This document shows, piece after piece, positions 9,895 to 17,676 of a stretch of DNA of 64,000 nt (within the stretch, counting starts at the first letter, position 1; the number at the start of each line of letters is the position of its first letter). The notes below the pieces were generated by a model, which saw only the letters and a list, made by a program, of their open reading frames with translations, was not told the origin of the DNA and did no database searches. The stretch is from NCBI RefSeq assembly GCF_040782645.1, contig NZ_CP160403.1, positions 372,001-436,000 of the forward strand, in the 5' to 3' direction. This DNA comes from Streptomyces sp. HUAS ZL42. Its GTDB lineage: Bacteria > Actinomycetota > Actinomycetes > Streptomycetales > Streptomycetaceae. Both the position numbers and the translations under genes were made by a program.

Positions 9895-10413
9895 CTACTG
9901 CACCAGTTGCGGCGCGTGTTGTGCCCGCCTGGAAAGTCCAGGAGCGACGCCAAGAGCGCGTTTGAAGGCGTTGGCGAAGGCGAATTCGGAGGTGTACCCG
10001 ACGTGTTGGGCCACCGCTGCGGGGGAGCGTCTCCATCGCGCAGGATCCGAGCCGCGGTACTCAGCCGCCACCAGGTCACATACGCCATCGCGCCTGTCCC
10101 ACCAAGTGCGTGAACCGCCTCGCGAAGACCGTCCTTGACATGCCGACGCGATGGGCGAGTTCCTGCACCGTCCACGGATGCGCCGTATGGCGGTGAATGT
10201 GGTTGAGCGCAGCGGCGATCGCCGGATCGGTCAACGCGGCGCACCAGCCGTCGGAGGGGCTGCGCGAGGTCTCCTCATCCAGCCACGCACGCAGGACGTA
10301 GACCAGCGTGCGCTCCAGCAGGCAGGCAGGGCGGCGTCCGCTACCGGCCTTGAGTCCCGCACGTCCGCGCCGAGCAGCTGCGCGCGGAGGCGTCGTGAAG
10401 CGGCTGACGGCAT
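9895..10413 (-). pseudogene. AraC-family regulator remnant (three frames)
   Basis: Pieces of a cupin-type AraC regulator are spread over three minus-strand frames. In order they are 'QLLGADVRDSRPVADAALPA', 'ERTLVYVLRAWLDEE' with 'AHPWTVQELAHRVGMSRT' (first helix-turn-helix), 'MAYVTWWRLSTAARILRDGD', and 'VAQHVGYTSEFAFANAFKR' (second helix-turn-helix), ending at the TAG at 9895-9897. At least three frameshifts are needed, two of them inside the DNA-binding domain, and the N-terminal cupin is missing. The gene is therefore inactive unless the sequence contains errors. The repeat-protein gene converges on it from the left. Confidence 0.7.
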
Positions 10414-10582
10414 GGGGCATCACCGGCCGGACGCCCCGCCGCCCGGTACGGGCCCGTGGCTGCGAGCGCGTCCCGCACGTGGTCGTAGGAAGGGCGAGGA
10501 ACGCGCGCACGGGCGCGCGTTCCTCGCCACCCCCTTTTGGGACCTGCTTGTGTGACCGTCTCGTCCTTGACGTGCTGGGGCG

Positions 10583-11013
10583 TCAGCCCGTGTAGTCCGC
10601 GAAGATCTTCGAGAACTCGTACGGCGACTGCGGGATGTTGGTGCACATATAGCGCGCGCCCGTGCAGGCGTTGCGGTCCCGGGTCGCCTCCCAGAAGGCG
10701 AGCTCCCCGAGGTGCTTGCCCCGGGCGAAGGTGACCAGCTGACGGGCGTCGGCCTGGTCGTAGACATGGCCGTCGTCGTTCTGGCCGAGCATCGGCGGGG
10801 GTCCGGCTCCTCCGGAACGCCACCACGACGCTCCGCGTCGCGACCACAGGATTCGCTTCACCCCCGGCCTGAAGCTGAAGGCCGGAGCACTGCGAATGAT
10901 TCCCGGTAGCCGGCGTCACAAGTCGACGTCTTGGCAAAGGACACCGTCGGCGAGGCCGCGGCGGCGGGCGGCGCCAGAACCAGGACCAGGGCCCCGATGT
11001 TGACATGTACGTA
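10583..11013 (-). pseudogene. GH18 chitinase remnant with large internal deletion
   Basis: The C-terminal 60-70 residues, including 'KHLGELAFWEATRDRNACTG' and 'TNIPQSPYEFSKIFADYTG', match the end of Streptomyces family 18 chitinases. Upstream in another frame lies 'ALVLVLAPPAAAASPTVSFA', which looks like a signal peptide running into a cellulose/chitin-binding module. The catalytic core with its DxxDxDxE motif is absent, so most of the gene was deleted. Its 5' end faces the GH19 chitinase gene across the DasR-like boxes at 11053-11080, so the two were probably once a divergent chitinase pair sharing that control region. Confidence 0.7.
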
Positions 11014-11052
11014 CCGACCGGAGGGCCGGCAGTCAAGAGGAAGGGAACGGCT

Positions 11053-11080
11053 TGGTCTAGACCTTGACTGGTACAGACCA
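11053..11080. promoter_or_regulatory. DasR-like boxes in the chitinase promoter
   Basis: Two copies of TGGTNNAGACC occur 16 bp apart: 'tggtctagacc' at 11053-11063 and 'actggtacagacca' at 11067-11080. They match the 12-bp direct repeat known in Streptomyces chitinase promoters and the DasR-responsive element ('ACTGGTCTAGACCA'), where amino-sugar phosphates release the repressor. They lie about 120 bp before the GH19 start codon and just beyond the 5' end of the divergent GH18 remnant. Binding by DasR is inferred from the match. Confidence 0.75.
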
Positions 11081-11201
11081 TTGCGGTGAAGTGCCCTCAA
11101 CCCCTTGCGGGCCCCCCACTCGACACCGCCCGACCGTGCCCGTCGTCGCTGACGCATGTCCGGGCGGTCGGTGTCCCCGCCTCCTCCGAAGGAGTCCGTA
11201 C

Positions 11202-12095
11202 ATGTCGAGAAAGAGACGCCTCGTCGCCCTGCTCGCCTCGGCCGCCACCGCCATCGCGGTGGCCGTACTCGCCCCCGCCGCCCCGGCGTCGGCCGCGAGC
11301 TGCGCCGCGGCGTGGAACGCGAGCACGGCATACTGGGGCGGCACGACCGTCTCGTACAGTGGGCACAACTGGACCGCCAAGTGGTGGACCCAGAACGAGG
11401 CCCCGAGCAGTTTCTCGCAGGTCTGGGCCGACCAGGGCTCCTGTGACGGCTCGGGCGGCGGGACCCCGTCGCCGAGCGGCTTCGTCGTCAGCGAGGCGCA
11501 GTTCAACCAGATGTTCCCGAGCCGGAATTCCTTCTACACCTACGGCGGTCTGACGGCGGCCCTGAGCGCGTACCCGGCATTCGCGAACACCGGTGGCGAC
11601 ACCGTGAAGAAGCAGGAGGCCGCGGCCTTCCTGGCGAACGTGTCGCACGAGACCGGCGGCCTCGTCTACATCGTCGAGCAGAACACGGCCAATTACCCGC
11701 ACTACTGCGACTGGAGCCAGTCCTACGGCTGCCCGGCCGGCCAGTCGGCGTACTACGGCCGCGGTCCGATCCAGCTCAGCTGGAACTTCAACTACAAGGC
11801 TGCCGGCGACGCGCTCGGCATCGACCTGCTCCACGACCCCTACCGCGTGGAGCGGGACTCGGCCGTCGCCTGGAAGACCGGTCTGTGGTACTGGAACACA
11901 CAAACCGGTCCCGGCACCATGACCGGACACAACGCGATGGTCAACGGCGCAGGTTTCGGCCAGACCATCCGCAGCATCAACGGCAGCCTGGAGTGCGACG
12001 GCAAGAACCCCGCGCAGGTGCAGAGCAGGGTGAACGCCTATCAGCAGTTCGCGCAGATCCTCGGGGTCAACCCCGGCGGCAACCTGTACTGCTGA
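11202..12095 (+). CDS. secreted GH19 chitinase with CBM5/12 domain
   Basis: The 297-residue enzyme cleaves chitin in the medium. Start at 11202 with GAAGGAG upstream; residues 1-~29 are a signal peptide ending 'APASAAS'. Residues ~30-75 form a chitin-binding CBM5/12 module rich in Trp/Tyr ('AWNASTAYWGG', 'HNWTAKWWTQNEAPS'). A short Gly/Ser/Pro linker leads to the family 19 catalytic domain, ~90-297, with the general acid Glu150 in 'NVSHETGG', the substrate-cleft motif 'YYGRGPIQLSWNFNY' and several conserved cysteines. Length and order match Streptomyces ChiC/ChiF-like enzymes. Two DasR-like boxes precede it, so it is probably induced by chitin breakdown products. Confidence 0.93.
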   Translation: MSRKRRLVALLASAATAIAVAVLAPAAPASAASCAAAWNASTAYWGGTTVSYSGHNWTAKWWTQNEAPSSFSQVWADQGSCDGSGGGTPSPSGFVVSEAQFNQMFPSRNSFYTYGGLTAALSAYPAFANTGGDTVKKQEAAAFLANVSHETGGLVYIVEQNTANYPHYCDWSQSYGCPAGQSAYYGRGPIQLSWNFNYKAAGDALGIDLLHDPYRVERDSAVAWKTGLWYWNTQTGPGTMTGHNAMVNGAGFGQTIRSINGSLECDGKNPAQVQSRVNAYQQFAQILGVNPGGNLYC

Positions 12096-12144
12096 CGGCG
12101 GCGCGAATGGGGGGTGCCCGGGCGACCCGGGCACCCCTCCTGCC

Positions 12145-12600
12145 CTAGCCGGCCCTGCCGTGGGGGTGCTCGTCGCGCTCCGGCAGCGGCCATCGGTGGA
12201 AAGGCTCGCCCGGGGCCAGTTGTTCCACGACCTCGGCCGGCTCCTGGCAGACCTGCTCGATTCTGCAGCGGGTGCTGAGCCGTTCCGTGCTGACGGCCGA
12301 GAGCAGCGCCGTCAGCGACATACAGCCGTTGACTGCCCGCAGGAGGATCAGCGCCGAGACACGGGTGTGGTGCGCGAACGGGCCGATCCCCTCGGTGGCC
12401 GCCGTGATCGCCATGACCGACGCGAACAGGGCGCACACGGTGCTGCCGGCCAGCTGCAACCGCAGCGCCGCCCAGATCACCAGCGGGTAGATGGGGAAGA
12501 GGAACCTCAGGGAGATCCGCGTGGCCACCGGGAGCAGGACCGCGGCGCAGACGACCAGGGCAAGCACTTCGCCCCAGCGCGCGAAGGACAGCGGTCCCAG
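12145..12600 (-). pseudogene. MASE1-type membrane sensor, C-terminal fragment
   Basis: About 145 residues remain of a multi-helix membrane domain: 'LVVCAAVLLPVATRISLRFL' and 'YPLVIWAALRLQLAGSTVCA' followed by a soluble tail with 'CRIEQVCQEPAEVVEQLAPG'. This resembles the end of Streptomyces MASE1-domain proteins. The frame is closed upstream by a stop at ~12600, exactly where an IS110 scrap begins, so the N-terminal helices were lost through that insertion or a deletion next to it. The possible GTG start at 12567 has no ribosome-binding site. Confidence 0.6.
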
Positions 12601-12729
12601 TCACCGCCCTGCCCCGATCGCCGGGGAGGTGGTGGTCAGGGTGGTTCCAATCAGGGACACGGCTGCGGCGGCGAGGGTGTCGCGGTGGGTGTCGACGCCG
12701 ATGACCCCGTCGGCCTTTTCCGCGAGCAT
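12601..12729 (-). pseudogene. IS110-family transposase N-terminal scrap
   Basis: Forty-two codons starting 'MLAEKADGVIGVDTHRDTLA' match the N-terminus of IS110 transposases, whose first catalytic Asp lies in 'GVDTHRD'. GGAGGAG stands upstream of the start. The frame ends after about 42 codons, abutting the MASE1 fragment, so the rest of the element is gone. Confidence 0.7.
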
Positions 12730-12984
12730 GGTCACGCGGTTGTTCTCCTCCGGGCTCGGAACGGCCGTCGTCGGCGTCGGCCCGGGCGGAGTCACCGCGT
12801 CGCAGAACTGTGATGAGTCAACGTCGAGACGGCGGACATACTGCTGATCAAACTGCGGGAACGGCTCGGCCGGTGGCCGGACCAAGACGACGAGGCCTTC
12901 AGCCCCCTGCTCGGGCGCTTCGTCACGGAACTCGACTGACGTGCAGCCCCTCATGAGCGACCACCAGCCAAAACGGCGGTCGGT

Positions 12985-13194
12985 GCCGTGCTGTACGCCG
13001 AGGAGATTCAGCCCGGGGACCTCGTTCGACCTGCGGCGCCGAAGTTTCCGAGGAGGAGATCCTCGACTTCGCCCGCCGCTTCGACCCGCTGCCCCTGCAC
13101 ACGGACGAGAACGCGGCGGCCGCGAGAGGAGCGGCCGCCAAGAAGGAGGACCCTTGCCGCCCCGGCGGTGCGCCGACTGGCCGAGCTGGAATGA
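12985..13194 (+). pseudogene. MaoC-like dehydratase fragment
   Basis: Two frames together give 'LYAEEIQPGDL' and 'EVSEEEILDFARRFDPLPLH', which match the start of MaoC/NodN-type hotdog hydratases, where 'DFARRFDP.P.H.D' carries the active-site Asp/His region. A frameshift separates the two pieces and the domain is cut short, ending 'VRRLAELE'. Nothing else of the gene remains nearby. Confidence 0.55.
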
Positions 13195-13314
13195 GGCGGC
13201 TCGGGATGCGGCCGTCTCTTCCCAGGGCGCATCGGCTTCAGGATGACGGGGCGTCACCGGGTCTGAAGGGGCCGCCAGTTCGTTGAAGCGGGCCACCGGA
13301 CCCTCCGGACGGCC

Positions 13315-14451
13315 TCACCCGTCCGCCCGCCCGAACACCGGCGCCAACAGCAACTGCGCTGCCCCCTCCGCAACCCCCCAAGCTCCCCCAGGCGCGATCC
13401 CCACAGGTACGACCCCTTCCCCGGTTCCCTCGTGCGCCGCCTGCGCATCCAGCACACCGGCGACCCCGCGCACGAACACCTCCGGCGCGGATTCCACCGT
13501 TCGACCGCCGAGCAGCACCCGGTCCATGTCCAGCAACTTCACGAGGTTCGCGGCACCCACCCCCAGCACCCGAGCCGCCTCGGCCACATCGCCCCGCTCG
13601 ATGGCAGCCAGGCACAACGCCTCGATGCACCCGCGATTACCGCAGGAACACACAGGCCCACCCAGCTGAATGACCTGATGACCGAACTCCCCCGCCTGGG
13701 TCCGGGCCCCCCGGTGCACTCTCCCGCCGATCACCAGCCCCGCCCCCAGCCCCGTACCGAGATGCAGGTAGGCGAAGGATCCCCGCTCCCCGCCCACGGC
13801 GAGGCCGAGCGCCGCCGCATTGGTGTCCTTGTCCACCACGACCGGCACCCCGAGCCGCCGCGCCAGCTCGTCCCTCAGCGGAAAACTCTCCCACTCGGGA
13901 AACCCGGTGACGCGATACAGAATCCCGTGGATGTGGTCGAGCGGCCCCGGCAGGGTGATCCCGACCCCGAGCAGCGCCCCGGCGGCAGCCTTCCCCAGCC
14001 CCTCGGCCTCCCGCACCACGGCGCCGACGACCGCCTCGGCCCCCGCTCCGAGATCCAGTGGCGCGTGCCGCGTCTCCACCACGTTCCCATCAAGATCGAC
14101 CAGCGCGGCACGCAGCTCGTCCCGGTCCAGATGCATCCCGACCGCATGCCCGGCCCCCGGCACCAGCCGCAGCACGGTCTGCGGTTTGCCGCCCGTGGAG
14201 GCACGGCGGCCCGCTTCCGCAGCGAGCCCCTCCTCCCGCAGCCGCGTGGTGATCTTGCTGACGGCCTGCGGGCTGAGGCCGGTCCGCTCCGCCATCTCGA
14301 GCCGACTCATGCCCCCGGCGCCGGCAGTGCGCAGCAGGTCCAGCACCAGCGCGGTGTTGTGGCTGCGGAGGGCGAGGAGATTCACGCCCTCCGCTCTCCT
14401 GGCCGCCGTGCCGGGCCCGCTTGCCCGTGCCCTGTCCACACTCCCCATCAT
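13315..14451 (-). CDS. ROK-family transcriptional regulator / sugar kinase-like protein
   Basis: The 378-residue protein has a winged-helix domain at residues ~25-85 ('MSRLEMAERTGLSPQAVSK', then a wing containing 'RRASTGGKPQ') followed by a ROK domain with 'GVGITLPGPLD', 'VVDKDTNAAALG' and the cysteine-rich zinc signature 'CSCGNRGCIEAL'. ROK repressors of this layout (XylR/NagC type) sense sugars or sugar phosphates and control uptake or hydrolase genes. Chitinase genes lie on both sides, so control of chitin or amino-sugar use is possible but inferred. An 18-bp palindrome 60 bp beyond its start could be its operator. Confidence 0.85.
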   Translation of the reverse strand: MMGSVDRARASGPGTAARRAEGVNLLALRSHNTALVLDLLRTAGAGGMSRLEMAERTGLSPQAVSKITTRLREEGLAAEAGRRASTGGKPQTVLRLVPGAGHAVGMHLDRDELRAALVDLDGNVVETRHAPLDLGAGAEAVVGAVVREAEGLGKAAAGALLGVGITLPGPLDHIHGILYRVTGFPEWESFPLRDELARRLGVPVVVDKDTNAAALGLAVGGERGSFAYLHLGTGLGAGLVIGGRVHRGARTQAGEFGHQVIQLGGPVCSCGNRGCIEALCLAAIERGDVAEAARVLGVGAANLVKLLDMDRVLLGGRTVESAPEVFVRGVAGVLDAQAAHEGTGEGVVPVGIAPGGAWGVAEGAAQLLLAPVFGRADG

Positions 14452-14511
14452 CCCACCGCCCGGACCTTCGGCAACAGCATTGCGAAAGTGGGTCTCATGA
14501 CCGCCATGCCT

Positions 14512-14529
14512 GAGACGGGTACCCGTCTC
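14512..14529. promoter_or_regulatory. 18-bp perfect palindrome upstream of the ROK gene
   Basis: The sequence 'gagacgggtacccgtctc' is an exact inverted repeat about 60 bp upstream of the ROK start codon. ROK repressors bind inverted repeats near their own promoters, so an autoregulatory operator is plausible. Nothing else identifies it. Confidence 0.4.
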
Positions 14530-14601
14530 CGCAGAGGCCTGATCGGCTACGGCCTGCAGTCGTGGTCATGGGCCAGGCAGGTCCGAGCGCAGGTGCTGTA
14601 A

Positions 14602-15372
14602 CGCCGCAACCGTTTGCGCCCAGCCTGCTGACGGAAGCAAGTGACAACCCCCACGACCGCTCATCAACCCTGATCATGTCGACGCCAGCGGCAGACACTG
14701 CTCCCCCCACTGGGCCAGCACTTGCCCCACCTGCCACCGCGACATACCCATTCCGACGTGACCAAGTCCTTCGAGCCGATAACCCGGTCCGGGCCGATAT
14801 GGGGACCCCGCCCGTCGGCATAGGGATCACGAAGTGATGGCGTAGCCAAGGATCATGAAGTCGGGATCATCCCCGCGCCCGCGGGGATGATCCGGCCCAG
14901 CCCCTCCGGCCGGAAGGGCTGGCCTCTATTGCCAGGGACAGGCCGGGGCTCGGATGACAACGTTGGGTGATCCGCCGGACACCTGGGCCACTGCGACGGG
15001 CTGTCTCACGGACTGACTGGCTGGCTGTTCTCTATCCGCTCGCGTGGTCGGTTCGTCTTCCAGCACGCCCTGGCGCGCACTTCGAACCGCTCGCGCAACA
15101 CGGTCGCAACGATCTTCACTCCCAGGAGCGAGGCGACGGTCCTGTCCGGCGGCGCGTGCAGCGGCCACGGCAGTCTGGCTGCGCACTCGATGCCGGCGGT
15201 GGCTCGCGAGATCGTGGGGAGCGGGTTGATGAGTTCGTCAACCAAGGTGGTGCCGTACCGGTCTGTCAGGCTGTCCGCTTCGGCCTGGTACGGCGCGGCT
15301 ACCACTGGCCACTGGACGTGGTGGCCAGTTGGTGCCGGTGCGCGGTGCTGCTGATGGGGCTCGCGATGTTCC
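14602..15372. other. long intergenic region, one doubtful minus-strand ORF
   Basis: The gap between the ROK gene and the GH18 chitinase contains two adjacent hairpins at 14864-14922 and a minus-strand open frame, 15006-15305 (99 codons), with the sequence 'TDRYGTTLVDELINPLPTIS'. That frame looks protein-like but has no ribosome-binding site and no family I recognise. It may be the relic of a lost gene. Confidence 0.4.
14864..14922. repeat. two adjacent strong hairpins, the first CRISPR-repeat-like
   Basis: Hairpin 1 (14864-14893) is a perfect 14-bp stem, 'ggatcatccccgcg' and its complement, with a 2-base loop. Its 'CCCCGCG..CGCGGGG' core resembles type I-E CRISPR repeats of actinobacteria. 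Hairpin 2 (14896-14922) has arms 'ccagcccctccgg' and 'ccggaagggctgg' with one mismatch. There is only one repeat-like unit and no spacer array or cas gene in the window, so a terminator pair is the simpler reading. Confidence 0.5.
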
Positions 15373-17166
15373 TCAGCCGAAGTAGCCGTCGAACGTCCGC
15401 TGGAACTCCCAGCCCCCGTAACGGTCCCAGTTGACCGACCACGTCATCAGACCCCGCAGGGCGGGCCAGGTGCCATGGGTGGCGTACGAGCCGCAGTTGG
15501 TCTTCTTCGTCAGACAGTCCAGGGCCTTGGCGACCTCGGACGGGCTGACGTAGCCGTTGCCCGCGTTGGTGGAGGCCGGCATGCCGATCGCCACCTGGTC
15601 GGGGCGCAGGGGCGGGAAGACGTTGTTCGCGTCGCCCGCGACCGGGAAGCCGGTCAGCAGCATGTCGGTCATCGCGATGTGGAAGTCGGCGCCGCCCATC
15701 GAGTGGTACTGGCTGTCGAGGCCCATGATCGGACCCGAGTTGTAGTCCTGGACGTGCAGCAGGGTGAGATCCTCGCGCATCGCGTGGATGACGGGCAGAT
15801 ACGCTCCCGCGCGCGGGTCCTGGCCACCCCACTTTCCAGTGCCGTAGTACTGGTGGCCGAGCTGGACGAAGAAGGTCTCCGGTGCCATGGTGAGTACGAA
15901 CTTCGACCCGTACTTGGCCTTCAGAGTCTTCAGGGCGGAGATCAGGTTGACGATCACCGGCGTCTTCGGGTTCTTGAAGTCCGTGTCGTCGGCGTTCAGG
16001 GAGAGTGAGTGGCCCTCGAAGTCGATGTCCAGTCCGTCGAGGCCGTACTGGTCGATGATCTTCGAGACGGAGGCGACGAAAGTGTCGCGGGCTGCCGCCG
16101 TGGTCAGCTGCACCTGGCCGTTCTGGCCGCCGATGGAGATCAGCACCTTCTTGCCGGCCGCCTGCTTCGCCCTGATCGCCGCCTTGAAGTCTGAGTCGCT
16201 CTCGACGTTCGGGCACTCGGTCACCGGGCAGCGGTTGAAGCGGATGTCGCCGGAGGTCACCGAGGTCGGCTCGCCGAAGGCCAGGTCAATGACGTCCCAG
16301 CTGTCGGGGACGTCGGCGAGGCGCGTGTAGCCGGAGCCGTTGGCGAAGCTCGCGTGGAGGTAGCCGACGAGGGCGTGGGCGGGCAGGTCGGCCGAGCCGC
16401 CGGAGCCCGCCGAGGTGGTCGCGGTCACCGCGGCAGACTTCGCGGACTCACCGGCGTCGTTCAGGGCGGTGACCTGGAAGGCGTACGCCGTCGACGGCGC
16501 GAGGTTGGTGACCGTCGCCGACGTCCCGCTCACCGTCTGGACCCTGGCTCCGTCGCGATGGACGGCGTAGCCCGTCGCTCCGGTGACCGCCGACCAGGAC
16601 AGGGCGACGCTGGAGGAGGTGACGGTGCCGGTCCTCAGGCCCGTCGGAGCGGCGGGCGGCTGACCCGCGTCGACACCGGGACCGGTCAGCGAGATGTCAT
16701 CGGCGTGGTAAGCGCCGGTGCCGTACCAGCCGTGGGTGTAGATGGTGACCTTGGTGGTGGACGGGCCGGTACGGAAGGTGGTCGTCAGCTGCTGCCAGGC
16801 CGGGGCGGACTGGGTCCAGGCGGACACGTCGGTGGTGCCGGTGCCGGTCGCACCGAGATGGACGTAGGAGCCGCGGACGTATCCGGACAGCGTGTACTGG
16901 GAGTCCGGCTTCACGGTCACCGTTTGGGCGCACCGGGCGTTGTCACTGCCGGCCGGGGTCGCCTGAAGCGCCGAACTGCCGCTATGAACCGGTGAACTGA
17001 CGATGACTCCGGCCGAGCAGGTCCAGCCGTCGAGGCCTGCCTCGAAGCCTCCGTTGCGGGCCAGGTCGGCATCGACCGCGCGGGCTGCCGACGAGAGCGC
17101 GGTGATGCCTGATGCGGCCAGCAACGTGGTGGTGAGCACGGCGAGGACGGATCTGGTGCGATCCAC
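15373..17166 (-). CDS. secreted GH18 chitinase with CBM and fibronectin III domains
   Basis: The 597-residue chitinase starts at the GTG at 17166, chosen because GGAGG lies about 8 bases upstream and the signal peptide ('SVLAVLTTTLLAASGITALS') follows at once; the longer open frame runs into an IS630 scrap. Residues ~35-165 form a carbohydrate-binding jelly-roll ('NGGFEAGLDGWTC'), ~172-255 a fibronectin type III domain ('PPAAPTGLRTGTVTSSSVAL'), and ~265-597 the GH18 barrel with the catalytic motif 'DGLDIDFE' (Asp377-Glu384), Glu384 being the general acid. This is the ChiC/ChiD-like layout of Streptomyces. A DasR-like box lies 46 bp upstream, so amino-sugar control like that of the GH19 gene is likely. 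Confidence 0.93.
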   Translation of the reverse strand: MDRTRSVLAVLTTTLLAASGITALSSAARAVDADLARNGGFEAGLDGWTCSAGVIVSSPVHSGSSALQATPAGSDNARCAQTVTVKPDSQYTLSGYVRGSYVHLGATGTGTTDVSAWTQSAPAWQQLTTTFRTGPSTTKVTIYTHGWYGTGAYHADDISLTGPGVDAGQPPAAPTGLRTGTVTSSSVALSWSAVTGATGYAVHRDGARVQTVSGTSATVTNLAPSTAYAFQVTALNDAGESAKSAAVTATTSAGSGGSADLPAHALVGYLHASFANGSGYTRLADVPDSWDVIDLAFGEPTSVTSGDIRFNRCPVTECPNVESDSDFKAAIRAKQAAGKKVLISIGGQNGQVQLTTAAARDTFVASVSKIIDQYGLDGLDIDFEGHSLSLNADDTDFKNPKTPVIVNLISALKTLKAKYGSKFVLTMAPETFFVQLGHQYYGTGKWGGQDPRAGAYLPVIHAMREDLTLLHVQDYNSGPIMGLDSQYHSMGGADFHIAMTDMLLTGFPVAGDANNVFPPLRPDQVAIGMPASTNAGNGYVSPSEVAKALDCLTKKTNCGSYATHGTWPALRGLMTWSVNWDRYGGWEFQRTFDGYFG

Positions 17167-17211
17167 AAGTGCCTCCGGGAGTGGGGGAATTGGAGGGTGG
17201 GGTGCGCCAAC

Positions 17212-17225
17212 TTGGTCCAGACCAA
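17212..17225. promoter_or_regulatory. DasR-like box upstream of the GH18 chitinase
   Basis: 'ttggtccagaccaa' is a near-perfect palindrome that matches the TGGTCCAGACC chitinase element and the DasR consensus. It lies 46 bp upstream of the GTG start and inside a leftover piece of an IS630 frame. Binding is inferred. Confidence 0.75.
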
Positions 17226-17240
17226 TCCGGTTGTCAAGAC

Positions 17241-17364
17241 CTCCGGAGACGGCGATCTCCGCGTTCTTCTCCCCGCCCTCGAAGCGTTCCGCGGCCTGCA
17301 GCCGGATGCGCTCGCGCGCGGCCCTCCCGGCGTCGGTCAACCCGCCAACCTGCGCATATCTCAT
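17241..17364 (-). pseudogene. IS630-type transposase N-terminal scrap
   Basis: The frame in front of the chitinase opens 'MRYAQVGGLTDAGRAARERI' and 'ERFEGGEKNAEIA', a pattern typical of the helix-turn-helix start of IS630-family transposases. It then leaves homology and runs, by chance in frame, into the chitinase. Automatic callers may therefore extend the chitinase by 66 codons wrongly. Confidence 0.55.
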
Positions 17365-17369
17365 GTCCC

Positions 17370-17662
17370 ACCTGCAGCGATCCCGACTACCCGCACCCAG
17401 GCCAGTTGCCAGAGCGGGACGACTACATGGTCCGCCTCGAACGCTTCCTCACCGGCCTCCTCGCATCCCAGCCAGACCCCAGACAACGCAAAGTTCTGCA
17501 CTGGTAAGCGATCTGGCACCTGATCCGGCGGCTTCGCCGACGCAACAACGACCGCCTCCTCACCCCACAGCAGTTCAACTCCGCACGTCAACGCACCCAC
17601 GCAGCCCTCGCCTTCCTGAACTGGCTGACAGCCCACAACCAGGCACCTTGCCGCCGACCCTG
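17370..17662 (+). pseudogene. recombinase/integrase-like fragment with a nonsense codon
   Basis: One plus-strand frame reads 'DPDYPHPGQLPERDDYMVRL' through 'PRQRKVLHW', hits TAA at 17505-17507, and then continues in the same frame with 'AIWHLIRRLRRRNNDRLLTP' and 'QRTHAALAFLNWL' to a TGA at 17662. The continuity across the stop shows a single point nonsense change. The helical, Arg-rich character recalls the core-binding region of actinobacterial tyrosine recombinases, but the assignment is tentative. Confidence 0.4.
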
Positions 17663-17676
17663 AGGAGACCCTTGCC

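Noticed and set aside
12830..12939. Small plus-strand gene ('LLIKLRERLGRWPDQDDEAF')
   Set aside because: The frame is protein-like but closed by two stops upstream with no start codon, so it is at most an unidentifiable relic.
14864..14893. CRISPR array
   Set aside because: Only one repeat-like unit is visible, with no second repeat at spacer distance and no cas genes.
17166..17364. Longer start for the GH18 chitinase at 17364
   Set aside because: The extra 66 codons read as an IS630 transposase scrap and would put the signal peptide in the middle of the protein; the DasR-like box also lies inside it.
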